Positions 1 to 5,311 of a DNA stretch of 7,927 nt are shown piece by piece. Every line of letters begins with the position of its first letter. The stretch's first letter is position 1. The stretch is from Fimenecus sp045613585 (GTDB lineage Bacteria > Bacillota > Clostridia > Oscillospirales > Acutalibacteraceae): positions 1 through 7,927 of the forward strand of contig JAZLBG010000011.1 in the NCBI GenBank assembly GCA_045613585.1, written 5' to 3'. The notes under the pieces are model-generated. The model was not told where the DNA came from. It made no database searches and saw only the letters and a program-made list of their open reading frames with translations. Both the position numbers and the translations under genes were made by a program.

Positions 1-145
1 GGAGGTGGCAACGCGTTAGCGTTGACGGAGGGAGAGATAGGCTTTAATAGGCGTTTTTGACTACCCCTCAGTCAACTTCGTTGACAGCTCCCCTGACAAG
101 GGGAGCCGAGAAAACGCATATAAAACAGTTAGACAAACTCAAATT
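1..145. repeat. Palindromic intergenic repeat, copy C (left end outside window)
   Basis: Three hairpins are visible: CAACGC/GCGTTG with a 4-nt loop (9-24), GTCAAC/GTTGAC with loop TTC (71-85), and GCTCCCCT/AGGGGAGC with loop GACA (87-106). The right end (roughly 107-145), including the terminal motif GACAAACTCAAATT at 132-145, nearly matches the reverse complement of the left end of copy A at 7679-7720, so C lies in the same orientation as copy B. The interior differs from A and B in sequence but keeps the order of paired arms. The element stops 16 bp before the stop codon of the rep-like gene. No coding frame across it is credible. Its left terminus lies beyond the window. Confidence 0.8.
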
Positions 146-160
146 TGTAACACCTAAAAA

Positions 161-664
161 TTATGTTCTATGGCGTTTGGGATTTTTCTTATCGCCAAAA
201 TTTCGTCGATTTTCTTTTGCTTGTTGTACTGCTTTTTCTATGTCAAAACTTGTTGCATCATTAGTTGTTGGCTTTTCTTTTTTAACGCTTGCAACATTTT
301 TAGCGCTTGCAACATAGTTAGTTGTTGGTTTTTCTATATTCTCTCTTAAATCTGTAACATAAATCTTTATTGGCAGACCGTTTTTTTGATATTCTTTTTT
401 AATAAGTCCTGCATTTTCAAGATTTTTAAGCATCTTTTTTACTGTTTCACTACTGCAATTAAGATGCTTTTGAATTTGTTCGTTAGTGTAATAAATGAAA
501 AGTCCTTTTTTATTATCAAAGAAATTTTTAAGATTTTTTCTTGAATAATTTGTTCTGTTAAGAAGCAAGGCATATAAAAGTTTTTCACTTGATGAAAGAG
601 TTGAATATTTTTCATCATAAATCAGATTTAAGGGTAAAATTGCATATGGAAAATCACTGTTCAA
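161..664 (-). CDS. RepA_N-like replication initiator N-terminal domain protein (167 aa)
   Basis: Residues about 4-105 resemble the N-terminal winged-helix DNA-binding domain of RepA_N plasmid initiators. There is a PLNLIYDEKYSTLSSSEKLLYA opening segment, a basic stretch, GLFIYYTNEQIQKHLN, and then SSETVKKMLKNLENAGLI, which looks like a recognition helix. The remaining 60 residues are a low-complexity linker with the repeat EKPTTN...A, then a basic tail ending NPKRHRT. Full RepA_N proteins are usually around 300 aa or more with a host-specific C-terminal domain, so this is a short form or a remnant. I chose the TTG at 662-664 because GGGAGGTG lies about 6 nt upstream of it; the in-frame ATG codons further upstream (677-679 and 707-709) lack a ribosome site or fall inside the leader hairpin. 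The iterons and AT-rich DNA at 796-920 lie upstream and support a replication role. A phage replisome organiser or a transcription factor with the same fold is the alternative. Confidence 0.7.
   Translation of the reverse strand: MNSDFPYAILPLNLIYDEKYSTLSSSEKLLYALLLNRTNYSRKNLKNFFDNKKGLFIYYTNEQIQKHLNCSSETVKKMLKNLENAGLIKKEYQKNGLPIKIYVTDLRENIEKPTTNYVASAKNVASVKKEKPTTNDATSFDIEKAVQQAKENRRNFGDKKNPKRHRT
261..335. repeat. Direct repeats inside the rep-like coding sequence
   Basis: An 18-bp unit, TTAGTTGTTGGCTTTTCT at 261-278, recurs with one change at 318-335, an offset of 57 bp (19 codons). Between them CGCTTGCAACAT occurs at 286-297 and 304-315, offset 18 bp. They encode the repeated EKPTTN and (N)VAS segments of the linker. 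In RepA_N plasmids the origin repeats are known to lie inside repA just after the N-terminal domain, which is where these fall. They could also be simple linker expansion. Confidence 0.65.
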
Positions 665-670
665 AAAAAC

Positions 671-677
671 ACCTCCC
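671..677 (-). promoter_or_regulatory. Ribosome binding site that sets a TTG start
   Basis: On the minus strand GGGAGGT is followed by G and a run of T, with TTG beginning at 664. The Shine-Dalgarno match is strong and the spacing is normal. No ATG lies within reach downstream, so initiation at the rare start TTG is the best reading; it would also be consistent with weak, controlled expression. Confidence 0.6.
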
Positions 678-697
678 ATATATAGTCCCAACAAGCC

Positions 698-721
698 AAA
701 AAGTCCCACGATTTGCGGGAC
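698..721 (-). terminator. Terminator-like hairpin in the leader of the rep-like gene (possible attenuator)
   Basis: Read on the minus strand, GTCCCGC (721-715) pairs with GTGGGAC (709-703) with one G-U pair and a 5-nt loop, and is followed immediately by TTTTT. This is an intrinsic-terminator shape about 25 nt upstream of the ribosome site of the rep-like gene. A second GGGAC copy at 689-685 could compete for the same 5' arm. Transcriptional attenuation is a known form of plasmid copy-number control; its use here is inferred. Confidence 0.5.
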
Positions 722-795
722 GATTTCTATAAAAGCGGAAATTGTTTACAAAAAATTCACAAACAAAAGAAAAAAACGGCTTTTTGCTGTCTTTA

Positions 796-832
796 TAAAA
801 TTAATTATATTTTTATTTATATATTATTTATT
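796..832. other. AT-rich stretch, candidate DNA unwinding element
   Basis: A 37-bp stretch made almost only of A and T lies between the rep-like gene and the iterons. An AT-rich unwinding region flanking iterons is the standard arrangement in iteron-type origins. I see no gene or clear promoter in it. Confidence 0.45.
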
Positions 833-836
833 GGGG

Positions 837-920
837 CTAATTTTTGGTGGGGTTAGCACTAATTTTTAGTGGGGTGGGGGCTAATTTTTAGTGGGGTCAG
901 GGAACAATTTTTAGTAGGGT
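837..920 (+). repeat. Four iterons at about 22-bp spacing (candidate Rep-binding origin repeats)
   Basis: Copies start at 837, 859, 881 and 904: CTAATTTTTGGTGGGGT, CTAATTTTTAGTGGGGT, CTAATTTTTAGTGGGGT and ACAATTTTTAGTAGGGT. Steps of 22, 22 and 23 bp put all copies on nearly the same face of the helix. The inner two are identical and the outer two diverge. A short dyad, GGTTA/TAACC with a 4-nt loop, follows at 918-931. The array sits beside the AT-rich stretch and upstream of the rep-like gene, as in iteron-controlled plasmids and some integrative elements. Confidence 0.75.
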
Positions 921-936
921 TAGTTATAACCAACTA

Positions 937-966
937 TTGCAATTATATCTCTCTTTATGTTATACT
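937..966 (+). promoter_or_regulatory. Promoter of the uxaC operon
   Basis: TTGCAA (937-942), an 18-bp spacer, and an extended -10 TGTTATACT (958-966). The predicted transcript starts near 973 and has a leader of about 33 nt. It begins directly after the iteron array, so Rep bound there could influence it. Confidence 0.55.
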
Positions 967-1005
967 TAATTGATTAAATAAAAATCTATTATATAGGTGA
1001 TAAAT

Positions 1006-2409
1006 ATGAAAAAATTTATGGGTGAAGATTTTCTTTTAAGCACAGAAACTGCGCAGAAAATCTTTGAAAATGGCGCTAAAAATACACCAATTTTTGACTG
1101 GCATTGTCATCTTTCTCCTAAAGAGATTTATGAGGACAAGCCATTTGAGAATATTACACAGGTATGGCTTGGTGGTGACCACTATAAATGGCGTGCTATG
1201 CGCGGTTGTGGTGTAGATGAAAAATACATTACAGGTGACGCTTCTGACTACGAAAAGTTTGTAAAATGGGCAGAGAGTCTTCCTTATTGCATTGGTAATC
1301 CACTTTATCACTGGACTCACCTTGAATTGCAGAGATATTTCGGCATTTATGAGCCATTAAGTGCAAAAACTGCTGATATGATTTGGGACGAATGTAACAA
1401 ACAAATCAAGGCAGGCGGATTTACTCCACGCTCACTTATTGAAAAATCAAATGTATATTGTGTTTGCACAACTGATGACGCTGCTGACACACTTGAATAT
1501 CACAAATTATTGGCAGAAGATGAAAGCTTTAAATGCAAGGTGCTTCCTGCATTCCGCCCTGATAAGTCATTTCTTATTGATACACCTGCATTTTGTGAGT
1601 GGATTATTGCCATGGAAAAAGCAGCAGAAATGGAAATTAAATCATATAAAGATTTGCTTGTAGCACTCACAAAAAGAATTGCATTCTTTAATGAAATGGG
1701 ATGTCGTGCATCTGACCACGCTTTAGAATATTGTCCATTTGAGCTTGCAACTGAAGACGAAATCGAAGCAATATTCCAAAAAGCACTCAAAGGTGGCACA
1801 TTCACACAAAAAGAGCTTGACCAATATCGCACTGCACTTTTACAATTCTTCGGTGAAAAGTATGCAGAGCTTGGTTGGGCTATGGAATTGCACTTTGGTG
1901 CTATGAGAAACAACAATGCGAGAATGTTTAAGTCAATTGGTGCTGACACAGGCTTTGACTCTGTCCATGACCATCAGTTAGCATATGGGCTTTCACGCTA
2001 TCTTGACTCACTTGATGTTAAAGGCAAGTTACCAAAAACTATTCTTTTCACACTTAACCCAAAAGATAATTATGTACTTGGCACAATGCTTGGTAATTTC
2101 CAGAGCAGTGAAGCTCAGTCAAAAATTCAGTTCGGCTCTGCATGGTGGTTTAATGATAACTATGACGGTATGCGCGAACAGATGAAAACACTCTCTAACC
2201 TTGGTGTGCTTGGCAAGTTTGTTGGTATGGTTACTGACTCACGTAGTTTCCTTTCATACCCAAGACACGAGTACTTCAGAAGAATTCTTTGCGAAATCAT
2301 TGGTGATTTGGTTGAAGAAGGCAAATACCCTGATGATATAGAATTCCTTTCAAAAGTTGTTGAAGATGTATCATTCAACAATTCAAAAAATTATTTTAAT
2401 CTTGACTAG
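1006..2409 (+). CDS. uxaC: Uronate (glucuronate/galacturonate) isomerase UxaC
   Basis: The 467-aa product matches the length of the UxaC family (E. coli about 470 aa). UxaC interconverts D-glucuronate with D-fructuronate and D-galacturonate with D-tagaturonate, the first cytoplasmic step of hexuronate breakdown. The amidohydrolase-fold metal motif HxH is present at residues 33-35 (FDWHCHLSP). Other family-like segments are WLGGDHYKWRAMR, ELHFGAMRNNN, and the C-terminal SRSFLSYPRHEYFRRILC. I place the start at the ATG at 1006, five nt after AGGTGA; the GTG at 997 falls inside that ribosome site. The stop codon overlaps the ribosome site of the next gene, so the two are co-transcribed. No other hexuronate genes (uxaA, uxaB, kdgK) lie in the window. 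Confidence 0.95.
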   Translation: MKKFMGEDFLLSTETAQKIFENGAKNTPIFDWHCHLSPKEIYEDKPFENITQVWLGGDHYKWRAMRGCGVDEKYITGDASDYEKFVKWAESLPYCIGNPLYHWTHLELQRYFGIYEPLSAKTADMIWDECNKQIKAGGFTPRSLIEKSNVYCVCTTDDAADTLEYHKLLAEDESFKCKVLPAFRPDKSFLIDTPAFCEWIIAMEKAAEMEIKSYKDLLVALTKRIAFFNEMGCRASDHALEYCPFELATEDEIEAIFQKALKGGTFTQKELDQYRTALLQFFGEKYAELGWAMELHFGAMRNNNARMFKSIGADTGFDSVHDHQLAYGLSRYLDSLDVKGKLPKTILFTLNPKDNYVLGTMLGNFQSSEAQSKIQFGSAWWFNDNYDGMREQMKTLSNLGVLGKFVGMVTDSRSFLSYPRHEYFRRILCEIIGDLVEEGKYPDDIEFLSKVVEDVSFNNSKNYFNLD

Positions 2410-2418
2410 GAGGACAAT

Positions 2419-3489
2419 ATGGCTGACTTAAAAAACACAAAACGTAATGGCTATATTGATGTTATAAAATTCATTTTTGCTATTATTGTTCTTGAGTTTC
2501 ATATGGGAACAGGCATTTTCCCTGGCGGACGCCTTCCTGTTGAAGGTTATTATATGATAAGCGGATATCTCATGATGAAGAGCATTGAGAAAAACAGATT
2601 CCCTGAAGATAGTCTTGGCGTTTCTTCTGCTCGTTTTACTGCAAACAAATATATAAGCTTATTCCCTTATCTTCTTCCTGCAGCTATAATGTCTTTTGTG
2701 TTAAACTGCATTCAATTAGACAGAACAGTAGCAGAGTCATTTTCAAGACTTCCATTATTGATTTATGAAATTATTCCGTTGAGAATGGTTCGTTTTGAAG
2801 GCGAATATGTTATAGGGGTTTCTTGGTACATATCTTCAATGTTCATTTGTCTTGCGATTTTGTACCCTATATGCAAAAAATTAAAGACAACAGCATCTCT
2901 CATAATTTGCCCTGTTCTTGCGGCTGTGTTTTATGGTATGCTCAGTAACGAGTATGGGCATATTGCTATTCACACTGACTATTTACCTGATTTGCCTATC
3001 AATGTTGGTCTTTTACGCGGATTTGCAGGTTGTGCATTAGGTGTATTTATGTATGAAGTTTGCAAAGCAATTGCACCTAAGCAAGTCAATATTGGTGGCA
3101 GAATAGTTTTCACCCTTGTTGAACTTGGAGCGTTCCTTTACTTCTTACAGGTAATGCACGTGCATCCAAAATCAGCATACGACTACACTGCAGTACTTGC
3201 AATATTCATTTTCTTGCTTATAGGCATAAGCGGTATTTCATTCTCTTCTGTAATATGTAATCCTAAATTGGCAAAACCACTTGGCACTGCAAGTGTGATA
3301 ATCATACTTAACCATTACAGATTAGACAAACTTTTCAAAGCTGAATTTGGCAAAAATGTTTATGAAACAGACCATTTGTGGATTTTCTTGGCTTTATGTG
3401 TTGCTTCATGGATTATCGCATGGGTTGCAAGTAAAATCATTCAACTTATAATGAAAAATGCTCACAAAATAAAACTTTTTAAAGATTAA
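2419..3489 (+). CDS. Membrane acyltransferase, acyltransferase-3 family
   Basis: A 356-aa, very hydrophobic protein with about ten predicted membrane segments and a basic C-terminus. The N-terminus (GYIDVIKFIFAIIVLEFH, His28) fits the first helix and conserved His of the acyltransferase-3/OafA family, followed by GYYMISGYLM, a version of the family's FxxSGF-like motif. Such enzymes O-acetylate or otherwise acylate cell-surface polysaccharides or export acyl-decorated sugars. AGGAGG overlaps the uxaC stop codon with 5 nt to the ATG, and only 9 bp separate the genes, so it is the second gene of the uxaC operon. A direct role in uronate catabolism is not obvious. Substrate cannot be read from sequence. 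Confidence 0.8.
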   Translation: MADLKNTKRNGYIDVIKFIFAIIVLEFHMGTGIFPGGRLPVEGYYMISGYLMMKSIEKNRFPEDSLGVSSARFTANKYISLFPYLLPAAIMSFVLNCIQLDRTVAESFSRLPLLIYEIIPLRMVRFEGEYVIGVSWYISSMFICLAILYPICKKLKTTASLIICPVLAAVFYGMLSNEYGHIAIHTDYLPDLPINVGLLRGFAGCALGVFMYEVCKAIAPKQVNIGGRIVFTLVELGAFLYFLQVMHVHPKSAYDYTAVLAIFIFLLIGISGISFSSVICNPKLAKPLGTASVIIILNHYRLDKLFKAEFGKNVYETDHLWIFLALCVASWIIAWVASKIIQLIMKNAHKIKLFKD

Positions 3490-3498
3490 AACTATATA

Positions 3499-3540
3499 AA
3501 AAAATTTCCCCTAGGCGTTAAAACCTAGGGGAAATTTTTT
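3499..3540. terminator. Bidirectional intrinsic terminator between convergent genes
   Basis: AAAAAATTTCCCCTAGG (3499-3515) and CCTAGGGGAAATTTTTT (3524-3540) form a perfect 17-bp stem with an 8-nt loop. It has A-runs on the left and T-runs on the right, so it serves both strands. It separates the acyltransferase gene (ends 3489) from the convergent cohesin gene (ends 3548). Confidence 0.95.
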
Positions 3541-3547
3541 GTTTAAA

Positions 3548-4597
3548 TTACTTTTGTTTTTTCTTTTTGATTGCGAAGAAGATAAGTAAGCCAATCGCCT
3601 CTATTCCTAATATTACAAGAATTGTTGTAACTATAATTTTAGGTGTTGAAGTTTTCTCTATAATCTGTGGAGTTGGCGTGGTTGTTTGCTCTTCTGTTGT
3701 GATTTCTGTTGTTTTATCAACCATGGTAGTTGTTTCTATAACAGATGTAGTTGCCTCTGTAATTGGCTCTGTAGTGACTTCTACAGATGTGGTTTCATCA
3801 GGCTTTGTTGTAGTTGAAACCGATGGTGCAGTTGTTGTAACTGTTGATGGTTTTGTTGTAGTTACATTATTTGAATTTGGTTTTGTAGTAGTTACTACTG
3901 ATGGTTTTGTTGTAGTTGTAACAATTGCAGGGATTAACTGTTCTCTTTTATCACCACAAACTGAACAAGTTGAAGTCTTAAGACCCGTTTTTGTTTCTGT
4001 AGGATTAGTTTCGACTACCCAACCACCATAAGAGTGTTGTTTTTTTGCAACAGACTCTGTTTTGGTATAGCCACAAGCACAAGTGCCTTTTTTCTCACCA
4101 TTTGCAGTACAAGTTGCAGTTTTTGTAACTGTCCATTTCATTTGAGCGTGTGAACAATTAACAGTAGCACCTGATGTGCTTACATTTACAAATCTATCAT
4201 TTTCATCAATAGCATCATTAATTGATAACGAAATTTTGCCACCTGTTTTAAGCACTTTTAATTTGAATGATAAAAGTGTTCCGCCAGAATTTATAGCATC
4301 TGCAGAAACGCCTGCATATTTAATTGAGCCATTTCCAATATTTTTGTCACCCATAAACAAAGAATTTGTGCTTACAGAATTAGACACTAATTGAAAATCA
4401 GATGTGTTAAAAAATACTGTAAAATTAACGCCTGCAAGCCCTGAATTTGCCGAAAGATTTACTGAAACAGTAATTGTATCACCCACTGATGCAGAAGACA
4501 CTGTACTTACTGAAATTCTTGGATTTGCTGCATAAGATGGGATTACACCCATACAAAGAATTACTAATGCAAATAAAATGCTTAAAAGTTTTTTCAT
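3548..4597 (-). CDS. Secreted, membrane-anchored cohesin-domain protein with Thr-rich linker
   Basis: The 349-aa product has five parts. A signal peptide (residues 1-23) ends near SYA. A cohesin-like beta domain (about 25-147) has SVGDTITVSVNLS, GLAGVNFTVFFN and GGTLLSFKLKV, typical cohesin strands. Two short Cys/His repeats follow (about 148-224), with CSHAQMKW...TCTANG...CACG and HSYGGW...TCSVCG, ending REQLIPA. Then comes a linker of about 95 residues rich in Thr, with recurring TTTKPS. Last is a membrane helix (about 321-343) followed by KKKKQK. There is no LPXTG sorting signal. Cohesins bind dockerin-bearing enzymes, so it probably holds such a protein at the cell surface. I choose the ATG at 4597, six nt after GAGGTG; the GTG at 4606 overlaps that site. 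The Thr tract contains DNA repeats, for example GATGGTTTTGTTGTAGTT at 3846 and 3900. Confidence 0.85.
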   Translation of the reverse strand: MKKLLSILFALVILCMGVIPSYAANPRISVSTVSSASVGDTITVSVNLSANSGLAGVNFTVFFNTSDFQLVSNSVSTNSLFMGDKNIGNGSIKYAGVSADAINSGGTLLSFKLKVLKTGGKISLSINDAIDENDRFVNVSTSGATVNCSHAQMKWTVTKTATCTANGEKKGTCACGYTKTESVAKKQHSYGGWVVETNPTETKTGLKTSTCSVCGDKREQLIPAIVTTTTKPSVVTTTKPNSNNVTTTKPSTVTTTAPSVSTTTKPDETTSVEVTTEPITEATTSVIETTTMVDKTTEITTEEQTTTPTPQIIEKTSTPKIIVTTILVILGIEAIGLLIFFAIKKKKQK

Positions 4598-4617
4598 AGT
4601 TTGCACCTCACACAGTA

Positions 4618-4646
4618 ATTATACAACACACTGTTTAAAAGGTCAA
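4618..4646 (-). promoter_or_regulatory. Strong sigma-A promoter of the cohesin gene
   Basis: On the minus strand TTGACC (4646-4641), a 17-bp spacer, and a perfect TATAAT (4623-4618). The leader is only about 14 nt, just enough for the GAGGTG ribosome site. The -35 box overlaps the stop codon of the upstream small gene, so the cohesin gene has its own start of transcription besides any read-through. Confidence 0.8.
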
Positions 4647-4882
4647 TTGATATGATGTGAATGATACACTTTTCGTGTAATGTGTTGAGAATAATACTCA
4701 GTTAATTGCTTGCCGATAATTCGTGTATCACGCTCCATTTCTCGAAGAGTAGTGATTTTACTGTTAAGTTCATACAGTTCAATCCCGTTAAGTTGATTTT
4801 TACGGGCAGAATAACCTGAAATTATCTCTTTCAAATCCTCTGCCTGCTTCAAATATTGTTCTCCTAACTCATACAAAGTCAT
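4643..4882 (-). CDS. Unrecognised small helical protein (79 aa), possible SOS-regulated gene
   Basis: I do not recognise the family with confidence. The product starts MTLYELGEQYLKQAEDLKEI and is predicted to be almost wholly helical and highly charged. It has heptad-like spacing of Leu/Ile through LNGIELYELNSKITTLREME, consistent with a short coiled coil, and ends in a His-rich tail (VYHSHHIN). No signal peptide, membrane segment or Cys is present. The ATG at 4882 is preceded by AAGGAGG at normal spacing. The longer frame upstream would be untranslated, because it includes the LexA-type box and the promoter. The gene has its own promoter, and the cohesin gene follows within 46 bp on the same strand. 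SOS control suggests a damage-response role, for example in division or mobile-element control, but this is a guess from regulation only. Confidence 0.7.
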   Translation of the reverse strand: MTLYELGEQYLKQAEDLKEIISGYSARKNQLNGIELYELNSKITTLREMERDTRIIGKQLTEYYSQHITRKVYHSHHIN

Positions 4883-4901
4883 TTCTGCCTCCTTTCCATA
4901 C

Positions 4902-4915
4902 CGAACATTTGTTCT
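4902..4915. promoter_or_regulatory. lexA box: LexA (DinR-type) SOS box
   Basis: CGAACATTTGTTCT fits the Gram-positive LexA consensus, CGAAC-N4-GTTCG, with one change in the last base. It lies about 5-18 nt downstream of the predicted start of transcription of the 79-aa gene and upstream of its ribosome site, a position where bound LexA would block transcription. Confidence 0.7.
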
Positions 4916-4926
4916 GTACAAAAAGT

Positions 4927-4955
4927 ATAATATCACAGTCAATAACTAAACTCAA
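4927..4955 (-). promoter_or_regulatory. Promoter of the 79-aa gene
   Basis: On the minus strand TTGAGT (4955-4950), a 17-bp spacer, and TATTAT (4932-4927). The start of transcription would be near 4920, just before the LexA-type box. Confidence 0.5.
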
Positions 4956-4961
4956 TAATAG

Positions 4962-4994
4962 CAAAAGAAAAACAGTCCAAATATTCGGACTGTT
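4962..4994 (-). terminator. Intrinsic terminator upstream of the 79-aa gene
   Basis: On the minus strand AACAGTCC (4994-4987) pairs perfectly with GGACTGTT (4978-4971) around an 8-nt loop, followed by TTTCTTTT. It would stop read-through coming from the GH2 gene and repeat copy B, insulating the LexA-controlled promoter. Confidence 0.75.
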
Positions 4995-5027
4995 TAACAA
5001 TATTTTTCATAACAAAAATTTTATATG

Positions 5028-5261
5028 AATTGGAAGTTGGCGGGCTCATTCAAATTCTTGTCTCCCCTGAAAGGGGAGATGTCACGAAGTGACAGAGGGG
5101 TTATACTCCCAACAAAACAAACCCCTCAGTCTCGCATTCGCTCGACAGCTCCCTTACTCGCCTGCCGGCTCAGAGAGCGCTAATTCGGCATCCACCGGAT
5201 GCCCGCGCCCTTTCAGGTGAGCCGAGAAAACACCTATAAAACAATTCGCCAACCTCCAATT
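5028..5261 (-). repeat. Palindromic intergenic repeat, copy B (234 bp, full length)
   Basis: The ends are inverted repeats matching at 14 of 15 positions: AATTGGAAGTTGGCG (5028-5042) and CGCCAACCTCCAATT (5247-5261). The interior holds the hairpins CTCCCCT/AGGGGAG, TGTCAC/GTGACA and GGCATCC/GGATGCC (5187-5203), plus paired AGGGGTT/AACCCCT arms. In reverse orientation it equals copy A in length (234 bp), with about 3 mismatches over the central 187 bp. It has no open frame. It resembles a MITE or REP-like element; the mobilising enzyme is not in the window. Confidence 0.9.
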
Positions 5262-5265
5262 TATC

Positions 5266-5294
5266 AAACAAAAAGAGGGCTATGGTCAGCCCCC
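5266..5294 (-). terminator. Terminator of the GH2 gene
   Basis: On the minus strand GGGGGCT pairs with AGCCCTC (one G-U pair) around a 6-nt loop, followed by TTTTTGTTT. It begins 18 bp after the GH2 stop codon. Its T-tract runs almost directly into the terminal repeat of copy B. Confidence 0.85.
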
Positions 5295-5311
5295 CTTAAA
5301 AGTTTATTTAA

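Noticed and set aside
57..317. Open frame of 86 aa on the plus strand
   Set aside because: It runs through repeat copy C and antisense to the rep-like gene, has no ribosome site, and its peptide has no family resemblance.
590..617. Hairpin TGATGAAA/TTTCATCA inside the rep-like gene
   Set aside because: The 8-bp stem has a 12-nt loop, lies within coding sequence of AT-rich DNA, and has no T-tract.
833..919. G-quadruplex in the iteron region
   Set aside because: There are six or more G-runs, but most are separated by 11-12 nt loops, too long for a confident call; the runs are explained by the iteron ends.
3567..4031. Open frame of 154 aa on the plus strand, rich in Val
   Set aside because: It is the complement of the Thr-rich linker of the cohesin protein (ACA/ACT codons read backwards as Val/Cys), with no ribosome site.
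5028..5261. CRISPR array or tRNA-like structure in the repeat elements
   Set aside because: There are no regularly spaced direct repeats and no tRNA cloverleaf; the structure is a set of inverted arms.
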